Of a stretch of 5,801 nucleotides of DNA, positions 1 to 5,801 are shown in pieces. This stretch comes from Gammaproteobacteria bacterium (GTDB taxonomy: Bacteria > Pseudomonadota > Gammaproteobacteria > Steroidobacterales > Steroidobacteraceae): assembly GCA_005877705.1 (NCBI GenBank), contig VBNY01000259.1, forward strand, positions 1 through 5,801, in the 5' to 3' direction. The notes under the pieces are model-generated. The model was not told where the DNA came from. It ran no database searches and saw only the letters and a list, made by a program, of their open reading frames with translations. Made by a program: the position numbers and the translations under genes. Every line of letters starts with the position of its first letter. Positions within the stretch are counted from its first letter, which is position 1.

Positions 1-1128
1 CTTCTCGTATGGACCGGGAATGTTGATATAGGCGAAGTTGCCGCGGTTGTACGGAGGCGCCTCAGCTACGAGCACCGCGTCGTCGCCGGGAATCGTCACG
101 AGCCGCTTCGCGATGATGAAGGCTCTGAGATCCGCAAGCTGCGCGCGCGCGCCCTCGACGGCACCTGCCTTTGGCTTGTCGGCGCTCATCTTACCGACGC
201 AGGCGCGCACAGTGCCTTTCGGCAGATACTGCGCGCAGGCGGCCGTGAGCGCCTGAGTGTTGCGCTCGAGATCCGCGCGGCCGACGGCAAGCAGCTCGGC
301 TACAGGGACATCGACGCGCTCGGTCGCCTGCAGCATTTCCCGATACAGCGGCTCGCCGAGCGCAAACTCGCTGGTGGCGCGCTTGCGCTCGGCCTCGAGC
401 CACGATTTCAGCTCCTCCATGGCCTGCGCCGCGGCGCCGTTGGCCTCGGCGAGCTCCTTTTGAGCGTGTACGTCCCGCACGGGAGCGAACACCTTGGGCA
501 CGTCGTTGCGAAAGAACTCCGCGAACCCGCCGAAGGCGGCGATCCCGCGCTCGATCAGGCTCTTCGCCAGCGGCAGATGCAGGTTGGCACGGATGGCGGC
601 GGCGATCTGTGGAATGGCGCGTGCGTAGCCGATATATCCCTGCAGCCGTTTCTCGAGCGGCGCGTAGTCGCGGCTCAGGTAGACCTCCGGATCGAGGCGG
701 TCGATGTACCACGCGGGATTGGTGAACGGGAAGCGCGCACGGTCGAGCCAGAAGAGATTGTTGTCGATGACGCTCAACAGGTACTCGCGTTGGAAGCGCT
801 GCCGGGAGGTAAGTGAGGCCTCCTTGAACGCCTCGGCCTGCGTGCGCATCTGCTTCAGCCGCTCGACTTCCCGCGCGATGCCGGCCGCGCTCAGGTCCGC
901 CATCCGGCCGTCGAACTCGTGGCGCCCGGCCTGCACCGCGAAGAACGGCTGCGCCTTGAAGTAGTCCTCGATGAAGCGGGCCGCGTAGTCGTCCCAGGTC
1001 GCCTGCGCATGGACGAGCGGACGCGGCGCCGGCGGGGAGCTGGTGGCGGCTGGTTGACGGCTGCACGCCGCCGCCGCGATAGCGAACCCGATCATCAGCG
1101 ACCGCGTACCGACGGTGTTGAGCACCAT
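1..1128 (-). CDS. DUF885 family exported protein (partial, C-terminus beyond left edge)
   Basis: This reading frame is open from the ATG at 1128-1126 to the first base of the window, giving 376 residues without a stop. The N-terminus has a short hydrophobic stretch (about residues 11-21, IGFAIAAAA) ending at Cys22. This resembles a signal peptide with an imperfect lipobox (AAAC), so the product is probably a periplasmic lipoprotein. The mature part resembles DUF885 proteins, as judged from memory of the family: a WDDYAARFIEDYF segment near residues 45-57, then a long mostly helical region (LFWLDRARFPFTNPAWY around 125-141). Complete DUF885 proteins are usually about 550-600 residues and carry a histidine-rich, metallopeptidase-like motif near the C-terminus. 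That part lies outside this window, so catalysis cannot be judged. A GGAG lies 10 bases before the ATG. The gene follows the DUF2868 gene by 53 bases on the same strand with no obvious terminator between them. Substrate unknown. Confidence 0.85.
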   Translation of the reverse strand, partial: MVLNTVGTRSLMIGFAIAAAACSRQPAATSSPPAPRPLVHAQATWDDYAARFIEDYFKAQPFFAVQAGRHEFDGRMADLSAAGIAREVERLKQMRTQAEAFKEASLTSRQRFQREYLLSVIDNNLFWLDRARFPFTNPAWYIDRLDPEVYLSRDYAPLEKRLQGYIGYARAIPQIAAAIRANLHLPLAKSLIERGIAAFGGFAEFFRNDVPKVFAPVRDVHAQKELAEANGAAAQAMEELKSWLEAERKRATSEFALGEPLYREMLQATERVDVPVAELLAVGRADLERNTQALTAACAQYLPKGTVRACVGKMSADKPKAGAVEGARAQLADLRAFIIAKRLVTIPGDDAVLVAEAPPYNRGNFAYINIPGPYEK

Positions 1129-1181
1129 GATTGTCTTACTCCGTCATTTGTAGTTTTAGTCTCTGACCATCCGAACGGCGC

Positions 1182-2231
1182 TCAGGTCGTCTCGGCGTGC
1201 GCTCTCACAAGTAACACACCCATGTACCCGCAGAGCGCCGCTGGAATCGTGAGTCGTCGCGACAGCCTCCACAGCTCCAAGGTCGACGCCAGCGCAGCCA
1301 GCAGGCGCGGCACAACGATATACAGCATCGCGGTCCAGGCCATCAGACGAACCCACTCGCCTGCCTCAGCGCCACCCGTCGGTGAAGTCCAGCGCAACGC
1401 GGCGATTTCCTGCGCGGAGGGGATCGCGATGCCCGAGAGAGCCGACGCCGGCCCATACAGCGCAATGAGCGACGCGTGCGCGCTCTCAGGTCCCAAGAAG
1501 GTGCTGTGCCATCCCGCCGGATAGCGCAAGACAAAGCCCCGGACGCAGAACCCGGCTATGAGCCCAAGCGCCACGCATGCCGCGGCGAAGTGCAGGAGCC
1601 GCCGCGCCCGCACCATGAAAAGAGGCTGCGCGATATCCCACCAGTCGGCCGCGAAGCGGCGCAGACCCGGGGCGAGCGGTGCGTTGAACCGCGTCGAGTG
1701 CCCGACCAGCGCCTCGATGCGGGCACGAACCCAACGTGCGTAGAGGCTCCCCCGCCAGCGCCTCGGACGCACCCGTTCGGGATGCACGTGCAACGTAGCG
1801 CTGATGAGTGCAACGTAAGCAAACACATTCCAGGCAATCAGACCGATCAGCGGCAAGCCAAGAATGTTGATGCGGCGATCGCCGTCGAGCGTCGCCAACA
1901 CCACACCTACGGCAAACGCCACCGCCAGCATCGCGCGGTCCAGCCAAGTGGCCCCACCAGCGACGGCGAGCACGTGGTCCACTCCGGGGGACCGAGTTCG
2001 CAGGTTTGCGAGTAACGCCTCCGCCCGGCGCGTGAGGAACCATTCATCTGCCGATGACAGCGGCGCCTGTACTTGCGCGTCCACTGGTGACGAGCTATCT
2101 CCTAGCGGGCTATCTTCCTCGATCGCACGCGTCGCCTGCACGCGATCGGCCATTGGCAGCACATCACCGTCCTGGTCCGTCTCTTCGATCGCTTGAATCA
2201 GCAGGACCGTCCGCAGCGCCCGTTCGTGCAT
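1182..2231 (-). CDS. DUF2868 domain integral membrane protein, apparently C-terminally short
   Basis: The product has 349 residues from the ATG at 2231. A TTG two codons upstream (2237) is an alternative start; neither has a convincing ribosome binding site. The N-terminal segment TVLLIQAIEETDQDGDVLP followed by ADRVQATRA is typical of DUF2868 proteins. Four hydrophobic segments can be seen: about residues 98-115, 121-147, 211-236 (HFAAACVALGLIAGF) and 295-316. Between the second and third is a basic loop rich in Arg and Trp, and between the third and fourth lies a probably non-cytoplasmic loop (YPAGWHSTFLGPESAHASL). Family members are commonly about 450 residues, with a soluble C-terminal part, and sit beside a DUF3482 GTPase-like gene. 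Here the protein stops soon after the fourth membrane segment (ends VRAHAETT), and the neighbour is DUF885 instead. Function is unknown; a membrane role is all the sequence supports. It starts 12 bases after the CPXCG gene, suggesting co-transcription. Confidence 0.85.
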   Translation of the reverse strand: MHERALRTVLLIQAIEETDQDGDVLPMADRVQATRAIEEDSPLGDSSSPVDAQVQAPLSSADEWFLTRRAEALLANLRTRSPGVDHVLAVAGGATWLDRAMLAVAFAVGVVLATLDGDRRINILGLPLIGLIAWNVFAYVALISATLHVHPERVRPRRWRGSLYARWVRARIEALVGHSTRFNAPLAPGLRRFAADWWDIAQPLFMVRARRLLHFAAACVALGLIAGFCVRGFVLRYPAGWHSTFLGPESAHASLIALYGPASALSGIAIPSAQEIAALRWTSPTGGAEAGEWVRLMAWTAMLYIVVPRLLAALASTLELWRLSRRLTIPAALCGYMGVLLVRAHAETT

Positions 2232-2243
2232 GACCAAGAAGCT

Positions 2244-2564
2244 TCAATCCAGACGCCGCACTTTGAGTGCCGACAACGCGCCATCCGTCTCGCGCTCGCT
2301 GACGAACTCGATGGGCCGGCAGCAGACTTCGCAATCTTCGATGTACGAGGGCTCCTCGGCGGTCGAGTCGACGCGCGTTTCCAAGCGCTCGCCGCAGTAC
2401 GGGCACTGCACGGCCACGAATTCCTCCGGGCGGCCATGCCCGCTCGCGGGCTCGTAGACCGGCTCCAGCCCGTAGAGCTGATCGATGCTGCTCGAATCCA
2501 GGCGCGCCATCCGGCGCCTCAGCTGCTCGAGCTCGATGGCCTTGCGTCGCTTCATCCTCACCAT
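2244..2564 (-). CDS. CPXCG motif-containing cysteine-rich protein
   Basis: The product has 106 residues from the ATG at 2564. The C-terminal half is a clear CPXCG cysteine-rich domain: VQCPYCGERLETRVD with Cys54 and Cys57, followed by YIEDCEVCCRPIEFV with Cys78, Cys81 and Cys82. Two CxxC pairs of this type would be expected to bind a zinc ion. The N-terminal 50 residues begin with a basic stretch (MKRRKAIELEQLRRRM) and then SIDQLYGLEPVYEPA. Many members of this family are nearer 60-70 residues, so this one has an extension. The start is uncertain: ATG codons at 2564, 2555 and 2510 are in frame. Only 2510 has a well-placed Shine-Dalgarno (TGAGG, about six bases before), but the codons upstream of it have the G/C-ending bias of real coding sequence. 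The gene is divergent from the KDG kinase gene and is probably the first of the minus-strand group. Biological role unknown. Confidence 0.88.
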   Translation of the reverse strand: MVRMKRRKAIELEQLRRRMARLDSSSIDQLYGLEPVYEPASGHGRPEEFVAVQCPYCGERLETRVDSTAEEPSYIEDCEVCCRPIEFVSERETDGALSALKVRRLD

Positions 2565-2606
2565 TGTAATGTCATTGAACGCTATGTCCGGTCTCACGCT
2601 TTGCGT

Positions 2607-2615
2607 TGGGATAAT
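2607..2615 (+). promoter_or_regulatory. Extended -10 promoter element for the kinase-aldolase genes
   Basis: TGGGATAAT is a TGn extended -10 followed by GATAAT, one mismatch from the sigma-70 consensus TATAAT. No good -35 box lies 16-18 bases upstream, which is common for extended -10 promoters. Transcription would start near 2621-2623, leaving a leader of about 25 bases before the ATG at 2646. This AT-rich hexamer stands out in a GC-rich gap. The prediction is made by eye only. Confidence 0.45.
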
Positions 2616-2619
2616 CTGC

Positions 2620-2631
2620 GCTCGATCGAGC
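2620..2631. promoter_or_regulatory. 12-bp perfect palindrome, candidate operator
   Basis: GCTCGATCGAGC is a perfect inverted repeat lying directly over the predicted transcription start of the kinase-aldolase genes, between the -10 box and the start codon. A repressor bound there would block initiation, and sugar-acid catabolic genes are often controlled by such repressors. GC-rich genomes contain CGATCG palindromes by chance, and no regulator gene is present in the window, so this is only a candidate. Confidence 0.25.
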
Positions 2632-2645
2632 CCCAGCCGGTTGCA

Positions 2646-3683
2646 ATGTTGCGAAATAGAGACACACGTGAGGCGAGCGTCGTCTGCTTCGGGGAGATTC
2701 TGCTGCGGCTTTCCTCGGCGCCGGGCGAGCTGCTCCTGCAAAGACCGCTGCTGAACGCCCACCTCGGCGGCGCCGAGGCCAACGTCGCGGTGTCGTTGGC
2801 CCAGCTGGGTCATAGCGTCGCCATGGCGAGTGTGTTGCCGGATAGCCCGCTGGGACGTGCCTGCATCGGCGAGCTGCGCCGGCACGGGGTCCTCACGGAT
2901 CCGATCGGCACCGGTGCCGGCCGCATGGGGCTCTACTTCCTCACGGTTGGCGCCGGCCATCGGCCGTCGGAGGTGTTGTATGACCGTGAGGCATCCGCGT
3001 TCGCGCTCGCGGCGCCGGACCTGATCGATTGGCAGCCGGTGCTGGCAGCCGCGCAGCGGTTTCATGTTTCTGGAGTGACTGCGGCGCTCGGCTCGAGAGC
3101 CGCGGAATCGGCCCTGCGCGCCGTGCGCATGGCTCGCGCACAGGGCGTGTCCGTCTCATTCGACTGCAACTACCGCGCCAAGCTCTGGGAGCGATGGCAC
3201 GGGGACGCGCGCGCGATCTTGCGCGAGCTCGCCGGCGAAGCCGAGCTGCTGTTTGCCGACGAGCGCGACCTGGGGTTGATCCTGGGGCGCGATTTCAGCG
3301 AAGTGCCCGCCCACGAGCGTTTCCGGAGCGCAGCGACCGAGGCGCTAACGGCTTTCCCGCGCCTGCAGCGCATCGCTACGACGGTTCGGATCCAGCGCAG
3401 CGTGGATGATCACGATCTTTCCGCGGCGTTGCTGTCGCGAACAGGAATGCACACAACACGCACGTACTCGTTGACGCGCATCATCGATCGCATCGGCAGC
3501 GGAGATGCGTTCGCGGCCGGGGTATTGCACGGCCTGATGACCGGTCTCGAGACCCAAGCCGCGCTCGATTTCGGGTTGGCGGCGGCGTGTCTGAAGCACT
3601 CGATCGCGGGCGACTTCAACCTGGTCGGTGTAGCCGACGTGCACGCCCTGCTGCGCAATGCAGGATTCACGGTGAGGCGCTGA
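2646..3683 (+). CDS. kdgK: 2-keto-3-deoxygluconate kinase (PfkB/ribokinase family)
   Basis: This cytoplasmic enzyme is predicted to phosphorylate 2-keto-3-deoxygluconate with ATP to give KDPG. The 345-residue length is normal for the family. Visible PfkB features in order are: VVCFGEILLRLS at about 12-23; the substrate-loop signature GGAEANVAVSLAQLG at 41-55; GRMGLYFLTVGAGHRPSEVLYDR at about 92-114, typical of KDG kinases; FDCNYR at 172-177; and the second PfkB signature DRIGSGDAFAAG at 281-292, whose Asp287 is the expected catalytic base. LKHSIAGDFN at 316-325 also matches KDG kinases. The ATG at 2646 is chosen because the family's N-terminus begins just after it. The frame stays open upstream to 2193, but there it lies antisense to the CPXCG gene. 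No clear Shine-Dalgarno precedes this ATG. The stop overlaps the start of the KDPG aldolase gene, which strongly supports the substrate assignment. A related sugar kinase specificity cannot be fully excluded. Confidence 0.9.
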   Translation: MLRNRDTREASVVCFGEILLRLSSAPGELLLQRPLLNAHLGGAEANVAVSLAQLGHSVAMASVLPDSPLGRACIGELRRHGVLTDPIGTGAGRMGLYFLTVGAGHRPSEVLYDREASAFALAAPDLIDWQPVLAAAQRFHVSGVTAALGSRAAESALRAVRMARAQGVSVSFDCNYRAKLWERWHGDARAILRELAGEAELLFADERDLGLILGRDFSEVPAHERFRSAATEALTAFPRLQRIATTVRIQRSVDDHDLSAALLSRTGMHTTRTYSLTRIIDRIGSGDAFAAGVLHGLMTGLETQAALDFGLAAACLKHSIAGDFNLVGVADVHALLRNAGFTVRR

Positions 3684-4336
3684 TGTCGACAAAACAGGAC
3701 CCGACAGTCGAACACTTCCTGCGGCTCTCGCCGGTCATGCCCGTCGTTACGATCGACGATGCAGCGGCGGCTGCCGATCTCGCGCGAGCGCTGCTACGCG
3801 GTGGCATACGCGTGATCGAGGTGACGCTGCGTACGCCGGCAGCGTTGCGCGCCATCGAAGCGATTGCGCGCGCCGTACCCGAGATCAGTGTTGGCGCGGG
3901 CACGGTGCTCTCGGTCGCTGACCTGCATGCGGCGGCCAGCGCCGGCGCCTCATTCGCCATCTCTCCCGGGGCCACCGGGACGCTGCTTGCGGCGGCCGCG
4001 GTCGGACACATCCCGTATCTTCCGGCCGTCGCGACCGCCTCGGAGGTCATGACCGGGCTGGCGGCGGGCTACCATTGCTTCAAGCTCTTTCCCGCCGGCG
4101 CGGTCGGCGGAACGGCGCTGCTCAAGGCCCTCGCCGCCCCGTTTGCGCAAGTCCGCTTCTGCCCGACTGGCGGTATCACACAGGACACGGTGAAGTCCTA
4201 TCTCGACCTGCCGAACGTGTTGTGTGCGGGAGGCTCATGGCTCACGCCTGCGGACGCCCTGGCGACGAGAGATTGGGCGCGGATCGAGGCGTTGGCTGCG
4301 AAGGCTGCGGCCTCGCGCTCCGGCCCGAGCCGGTGA
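3683..4336 (+). CDS. eda: KDPG aldolase (2-dehydro-3-deoxyphosphogluconate aldolase)
   Basis: This cytoplasmic class I aldolase is predicted to cleave KDPG to pyruvate and glyceraldehyde 3-phosphate, completing the step begun by the preceding kinase. The 217-residue length is typical. Family features are: PVMPVVTIDD near the N-terminus; GIRVIEVTLRTP at about 41-52 with the catalytic Glu46; VGAGTVLS at 70-77; ISPG at 93-96; HCFKLFPA at 131-138 with Lys134 as the Schiff-base lysine; CPTGGI at 160-165 for phosphate binding; and GGSWLTP at 183-189. The ATG shares its A with the last base of the kinase stop (TGATG). It has a good Shine-Dalgarno, GGTGAGG at 3671-3677, five bases upstream inside the kinase gene. 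This arrangement implies translational coupling and equal output of the two enzymes. The related 6-phosphogalactonate aldolase (DgoA type) is the main alternative, but the PfkB kinase partner favours KDPG. Confidence 0.93.
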   Translation: MSTKQDPTVEHFLRLSPVMPVVTIDDAAAAADLARALLRGGIRVIEVTLRTPAALRAIEAIARAVPEISVGAGTVLSVADLHAAASAGASFAISPGATGTLLAAAAVGHIPYLPAVATASEVMTGLAAGYHCFKLFPAGAVGGTALLKALAAPFAQVRFCPTGGITQDTVKSYLDLPNVLCAGGSWLTPADALATRDWARIEALAAKAAASRSGPSR

Positions 4337-4370
4337 GCTATGCCTCGCGACCCCTCAACAGGCCTGGCCT

Positions 4371-4448
4371 GCGGGCCGTGCGTGATCGCGAACCGGTTCG
4401 AACTCGAGTCCGCGCGGCGGGTCGAAGCGATGCTGGCTCACGGCCCGC
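4371..4448 (+). repeat. 10-bp inverted repeat in the leader before the lipoprotein gene
   Basis: GCGGGCCGTG at 4371-4380 is exactly complementary to CACGGCCCGC at 4439-4448, with 58 bases between. The interior contains a smaller perfect palindrome, CGAACCGGTTCG at 4389-4400. The outer arm ends two bases before the AAGGA ribosome binding site (4450-4454) of the lipoprotein gene, so a folded leader could affect its translation. No T-run follows, so this is not a standard intrinsic terminator. It is the main feature of the 124-base gap after the aldolase gene. No clear -10/-35 promoter pair was seen in that gap. Confidence 0.45.
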
Positions 4449-4460
4449 GAAGGATACGAC

Positions 4461-5204
4461 TTGAGAATACCAGTGGTTCGCGCCAACAGCGTCATGGTTT
4501 GTGCCGCGGCAGTGGTGGGCCTCGGCGCATGCGCGGCGGGCCGGCTCTCGTCCGAGCCGCCACCGGGCGTCACACTCGAGGGCGCGTGGAAATTGGATCA
4601 CGGCATAAGCGATGATCCACAGAAGATCATCGATCGGGTGCGTGCGCAGCTCGTCAGGCGCACCCGCAACTCGGCGGCACCGATCGACCAGAACCGCGGT
4701 GGCAGGGCCTCGGGGCGCCGCGGTACGCGTGGTGCCCAGGGCGATGCCGGAGCCGAGGATCGGCAAACGCAGGATGAAGGCGCTGGCGCCCAACATGGAG
4801 CGGCAGGGCCCGGCGGCGATCCGCTGCGGCACTCTCCATTGATGCATGCGCTGCTGGCGAACATCTCACGTGGCGATTTCCTGACGGTGCGGCAGACGCC
4901 CGCGCAGATCGTGCTCGACTATGGCACCTCCGTGCGGCGGTTCACTCCGGGCGGCCACAGTGTTGTTTCCGCCGAAGGCGGCGTCGCTGATCAAACCTCA
5001 GGTTGGAAGGGCAAGGAATACGTCGTCCAGATCAAACCTCAAATGGGCCCCGGCGTGCTCGAGCGGTACGGACTGTCCGAGGACCGCAAGCATCTGGTCG
5101 TGAAGCTCCATTTTGAGGGTGGTGAATCGCCGAAGGTGGATCTGACGCGCATTTACGACCCCACTGCCGAGGTGGCGCCGCGAGTGCTGCCTACGAACGA
5201 TTGA
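4461..5204 (+). CDS. Uncharacterised exported lipoprotein with low-complexity linker
   Basis: The product has 247 residues and no domain that I can name. The TTG at 4461 is chosen as start because AAGGA lies six bases upstream and because it gives a proper signal peptide: basic n-region (MRIPVVRANS), hydrophobic core (VMVCAAAVVGLGA) and lipobox LGAC with Cys24. The ATG at 4494 lacks a ribosome binding site and would remove the basic n-region. After the lipid-anchored Cys come a compact segment LEGAWKLDHGISDDPQKIIDR (about 39-59), then a Gly/Arg/Ala/Gln-rich, probably disordered linker (about 66-120), and a conserved-looking C-terminal domain. The C-terminal domain includes FLTVRQTPAQIVLDYG (140-155), FTPGGHSVVSAEGGVADQTSG (161-181), a predicted beta-rich stretch KEYVVQIKP, and VDLTRIYDP near the end. 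It is probably anchored in the envelope facing the periplasm. It lies 23 bases before the TraB/GumN gene, so the two may be co-expressed. Function unknown. Confidence 0.8.
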   Translation: MRIPVVRANSVMVCAAAVVGLGACAAGRLSSEPPPGVTLEGAWKLDHGISDDPQKIIDRVRAQLVRRTRNSAAPIDQNRGGRASGRRGTRGAQGDAGAEDRQTQDEGAGAQHGAAGPGGDPLRHSPLMHALLANISRGDFLTVRQTPAQIVLDYGTSVRRFTPGGHSVVSAEGGVADQTSGWKGKEYVVQIKPQMGPGVLERYGLSEDRKHLVVKLHFEGGESPKVDLTRIYDPTAEVAPRVLPTND

Positions 5205-5227
5205 CGGCACGGTGCGGCTCACCCGCG

Positions 5228-5801
5228 ATGGAACCTAACCGGGCAACAGCGGCAAACGGCGGTGCGCCGGTGAGCGCTCGGCAGCGGGCTGCGAGTCGCT
5301 GCAGGACGCCGGTGCTCATAGCCGCTCTGGCCGCCCTTGTCCCCGCGGCGCGCGCCCTGGAGCGCGCAGCCGCAGACAACCCGGCTCCCTCCTCCGAGGC
5401 GCCGACCGAAGAGGTCGTCGTCGTCGGCGAGCATGCAGGACCGCGCCTGTGGAGGGTGCGGAACGGAGATCATGTGCTGTGGATACTCGGCTCGGTCTCG
5501 CCGCTGCCGAAAAGGATGATCTGGCAGTCGGACGCCGTGCAGACGGTCCTGCAGGAGACGCAGGAGGTGGTGCCGGGCTGGCCCGCCTTCGGCATCGGCG
5601 CGAATCCCTTCACGGCGCTGCGGCTATACATTCAGTGGCGCAGGATTCAGAAGCCCCCGGATCACATGAAGCTGCGGGAAGCGCTCCCCCCACAGCTGTA
5701 CGCGCGCTTCTCGGCCCTCAAGTCCCGATACGCGCCGAACGATGAGCATCTGGAGGAGCTGCGCCCGATGCTCGCCGCCGAGCGCCTGCTCGAGAAGGTG
5801 T
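5228..5801 (+). CDS. TraB/GumN family protein (partial, C-terminus beyond right edge)
   Basis: This frame is open from the ATG at 5228 to the end of the window, giving 191 residues without a stop. A hydrophobic stretch (TPVLIAALAALVPAARA, about 27-43) ending in ARA looks like a cleavable signal peptide, so the mature protein is probably periplasmic. After an Ala/Pro/Glu-rich spacer and a VVVV run (GTC repeated four times, 5414-5425) comes the start of a TraB/GumN domain: GPRLWRVRNGDHVLWILGS at 71-89, SPLPKRMIWQSDAVQTVL at 91-108, and then LYIQWRRI and LPPQLYARFSALK. The family's first GxxH motif reads GSVS here (88-91), so the expected histidine is absent. The start is uncertain. The ATG has no strong Shine-Dalgarno, and a GTG at 5270 would give a more usual signal-peptide n-region. 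It may be expressed with the upstream lipoprotein. The molecular role of bacterial GumN-like proteins is poorly known. Confidence 0.82.
   Translation, partial: MEPNRATAANGGAPVSARQRAASRCRTPVLIAALAALVPAARALERAAADNPAPSSEAPTEEVVVVGEHAGPRLWRVRNGDHVLWILGSVSPLPKRMIWQSDAVQTVLQETQEVVPGWPAFGIGANPFTALRLYIQWRRIQKPPDHMKLREALPPQLYARFSALKSRYAPNDEHLEELRPMLAAERLLEKV

Noticed and set aside
191..1066. Minus-strand open frame of 291 codons, rich in Arg, Ala and Gly.
   Set aside because: It is an out-of-frame shadow of the DUF885 gene. That gene's frame gives a coherent protein with a signal peptide and family motifs, while this one has the Arg-rich composition typical of a wrong frame in GC-rich DNA.
919..2196. 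Several plus-strand open frames opposite the DUF885 and DUF2868 genes.
   Set aside because: They are antisense to well-supported genes, have no recognisable motifs, and have the low-complexity Arg/Ser/Pro composition of shadow frames.
2193..2645. In-frame upstream extension of the KDG kinase by 151 codons.
   Set aside because: It lies antisense to the CPXCG gene and extends past the normal N-terminus of PfkB kinases. The ATG at 2646 matches the family start.
2565..3065. In-frame upstream extension of the CPXCG protein on the minus strand.
   Set aside because: It runs antisense through the kinase gene, and the family needs no such N-terminal region.
4386..4412. GGTTCGAACTC, resembling a tRNA T-loop.
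   Set aside because: The flanking bases do not form the five-pair T stem, and no acceptor or anticodon arms could be found around it. It is part of overlapping short palindromes.
4340..4615. Open frame starting four bases after the aldolase stop, which could have been a third coupled gene.
   Set aside because: It overlaps the lipoprotein gene by about 150 bases in another frame, lacks recognisable motifs, and becomes Arg/Gly-rich where the overlap begins.
4989..5041. 12-bp direct repeat GATCAAACCTCA at 4989-5000 and 5030-5041.
   Set aside because: The two copies lie inside the lipoprotein gene in different reading frames (ADQTS versus QIKPQ), are not accompanied by further similarity, and look like coincidence.
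5414..5425. Four tandem GTC triplets that might be a slippage-prone repeat.
   Set aside because: Four in-frame triplets encoding VVVV are too few for phase variation, and a change would add or remove whole codons only.

Overview
The window is GC-rich with strongly G/C-biased third codon positions. It contains seven protein-coding genes arranged around one divergent promoter region at about 2565-2645. The gene set is a DUF885 lipoprotein, a DUF2868 membrane protein, a CPXCG cysteine-rich protein, an Entner-Doudoroff kinase/aldolase pair and a TraB/GumN-like protein. This fits a gammaproteobacterium of the Xanthomonadales/Nevskiales/Steroidobacter type. That placement is inferred from gene types and base composition only. 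No tRNA, rRNA, CRISPR array, transposase or phage gene was seen.

Left arm, minus strand, read right to left: a small CPXCG zinc-ribbon-like protein (2564-2244), a DUF2868 membrane protein (2231-1182) that looks short at its C-terminus, and a DUF885 exported, probably peptidase-like protein (1128 to beyond the left edge). The gaps are 12 and 53 bases, so the three could be one transcript, although no common function is evident.

Right arm, plus strand: a PfkB-family 2-keto-3-deoxygluconate kinase (2646-3683) overlaps a KDPG aldolase (3683-4336) in a TGATG stop/start. Together they would convert 2-keto-3-deoxygluconate to KDPG and then to pyruvate plus glyceraldehyde 3-phosphate, the end of hexuronate/aldonate catabolism that joins the Entner-Doudoroff pathway. 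After a 124-base gap holding a 10-bp inverted repeat come an uncharacterised lipoprotein with a TTG start (4461-5204) and a TraB/GumN-family protein (5228 to beyond the right edge). These last two are envelope proteins and may be a separate unit from the sugar genes.

The DUF885 and TraB/GumN genes run off the window, so each lacks a stop codon here. Overall this looks like ordinary chromosomal housekeeping and accessory sequence. The points most worth a second look are the uncharacterised lipoprotein, the TraB/GumN protein without the family's expected N-terminal motif residues, the shortened DUF2868 protein, and the palindrome at the start of the kinase transcript.
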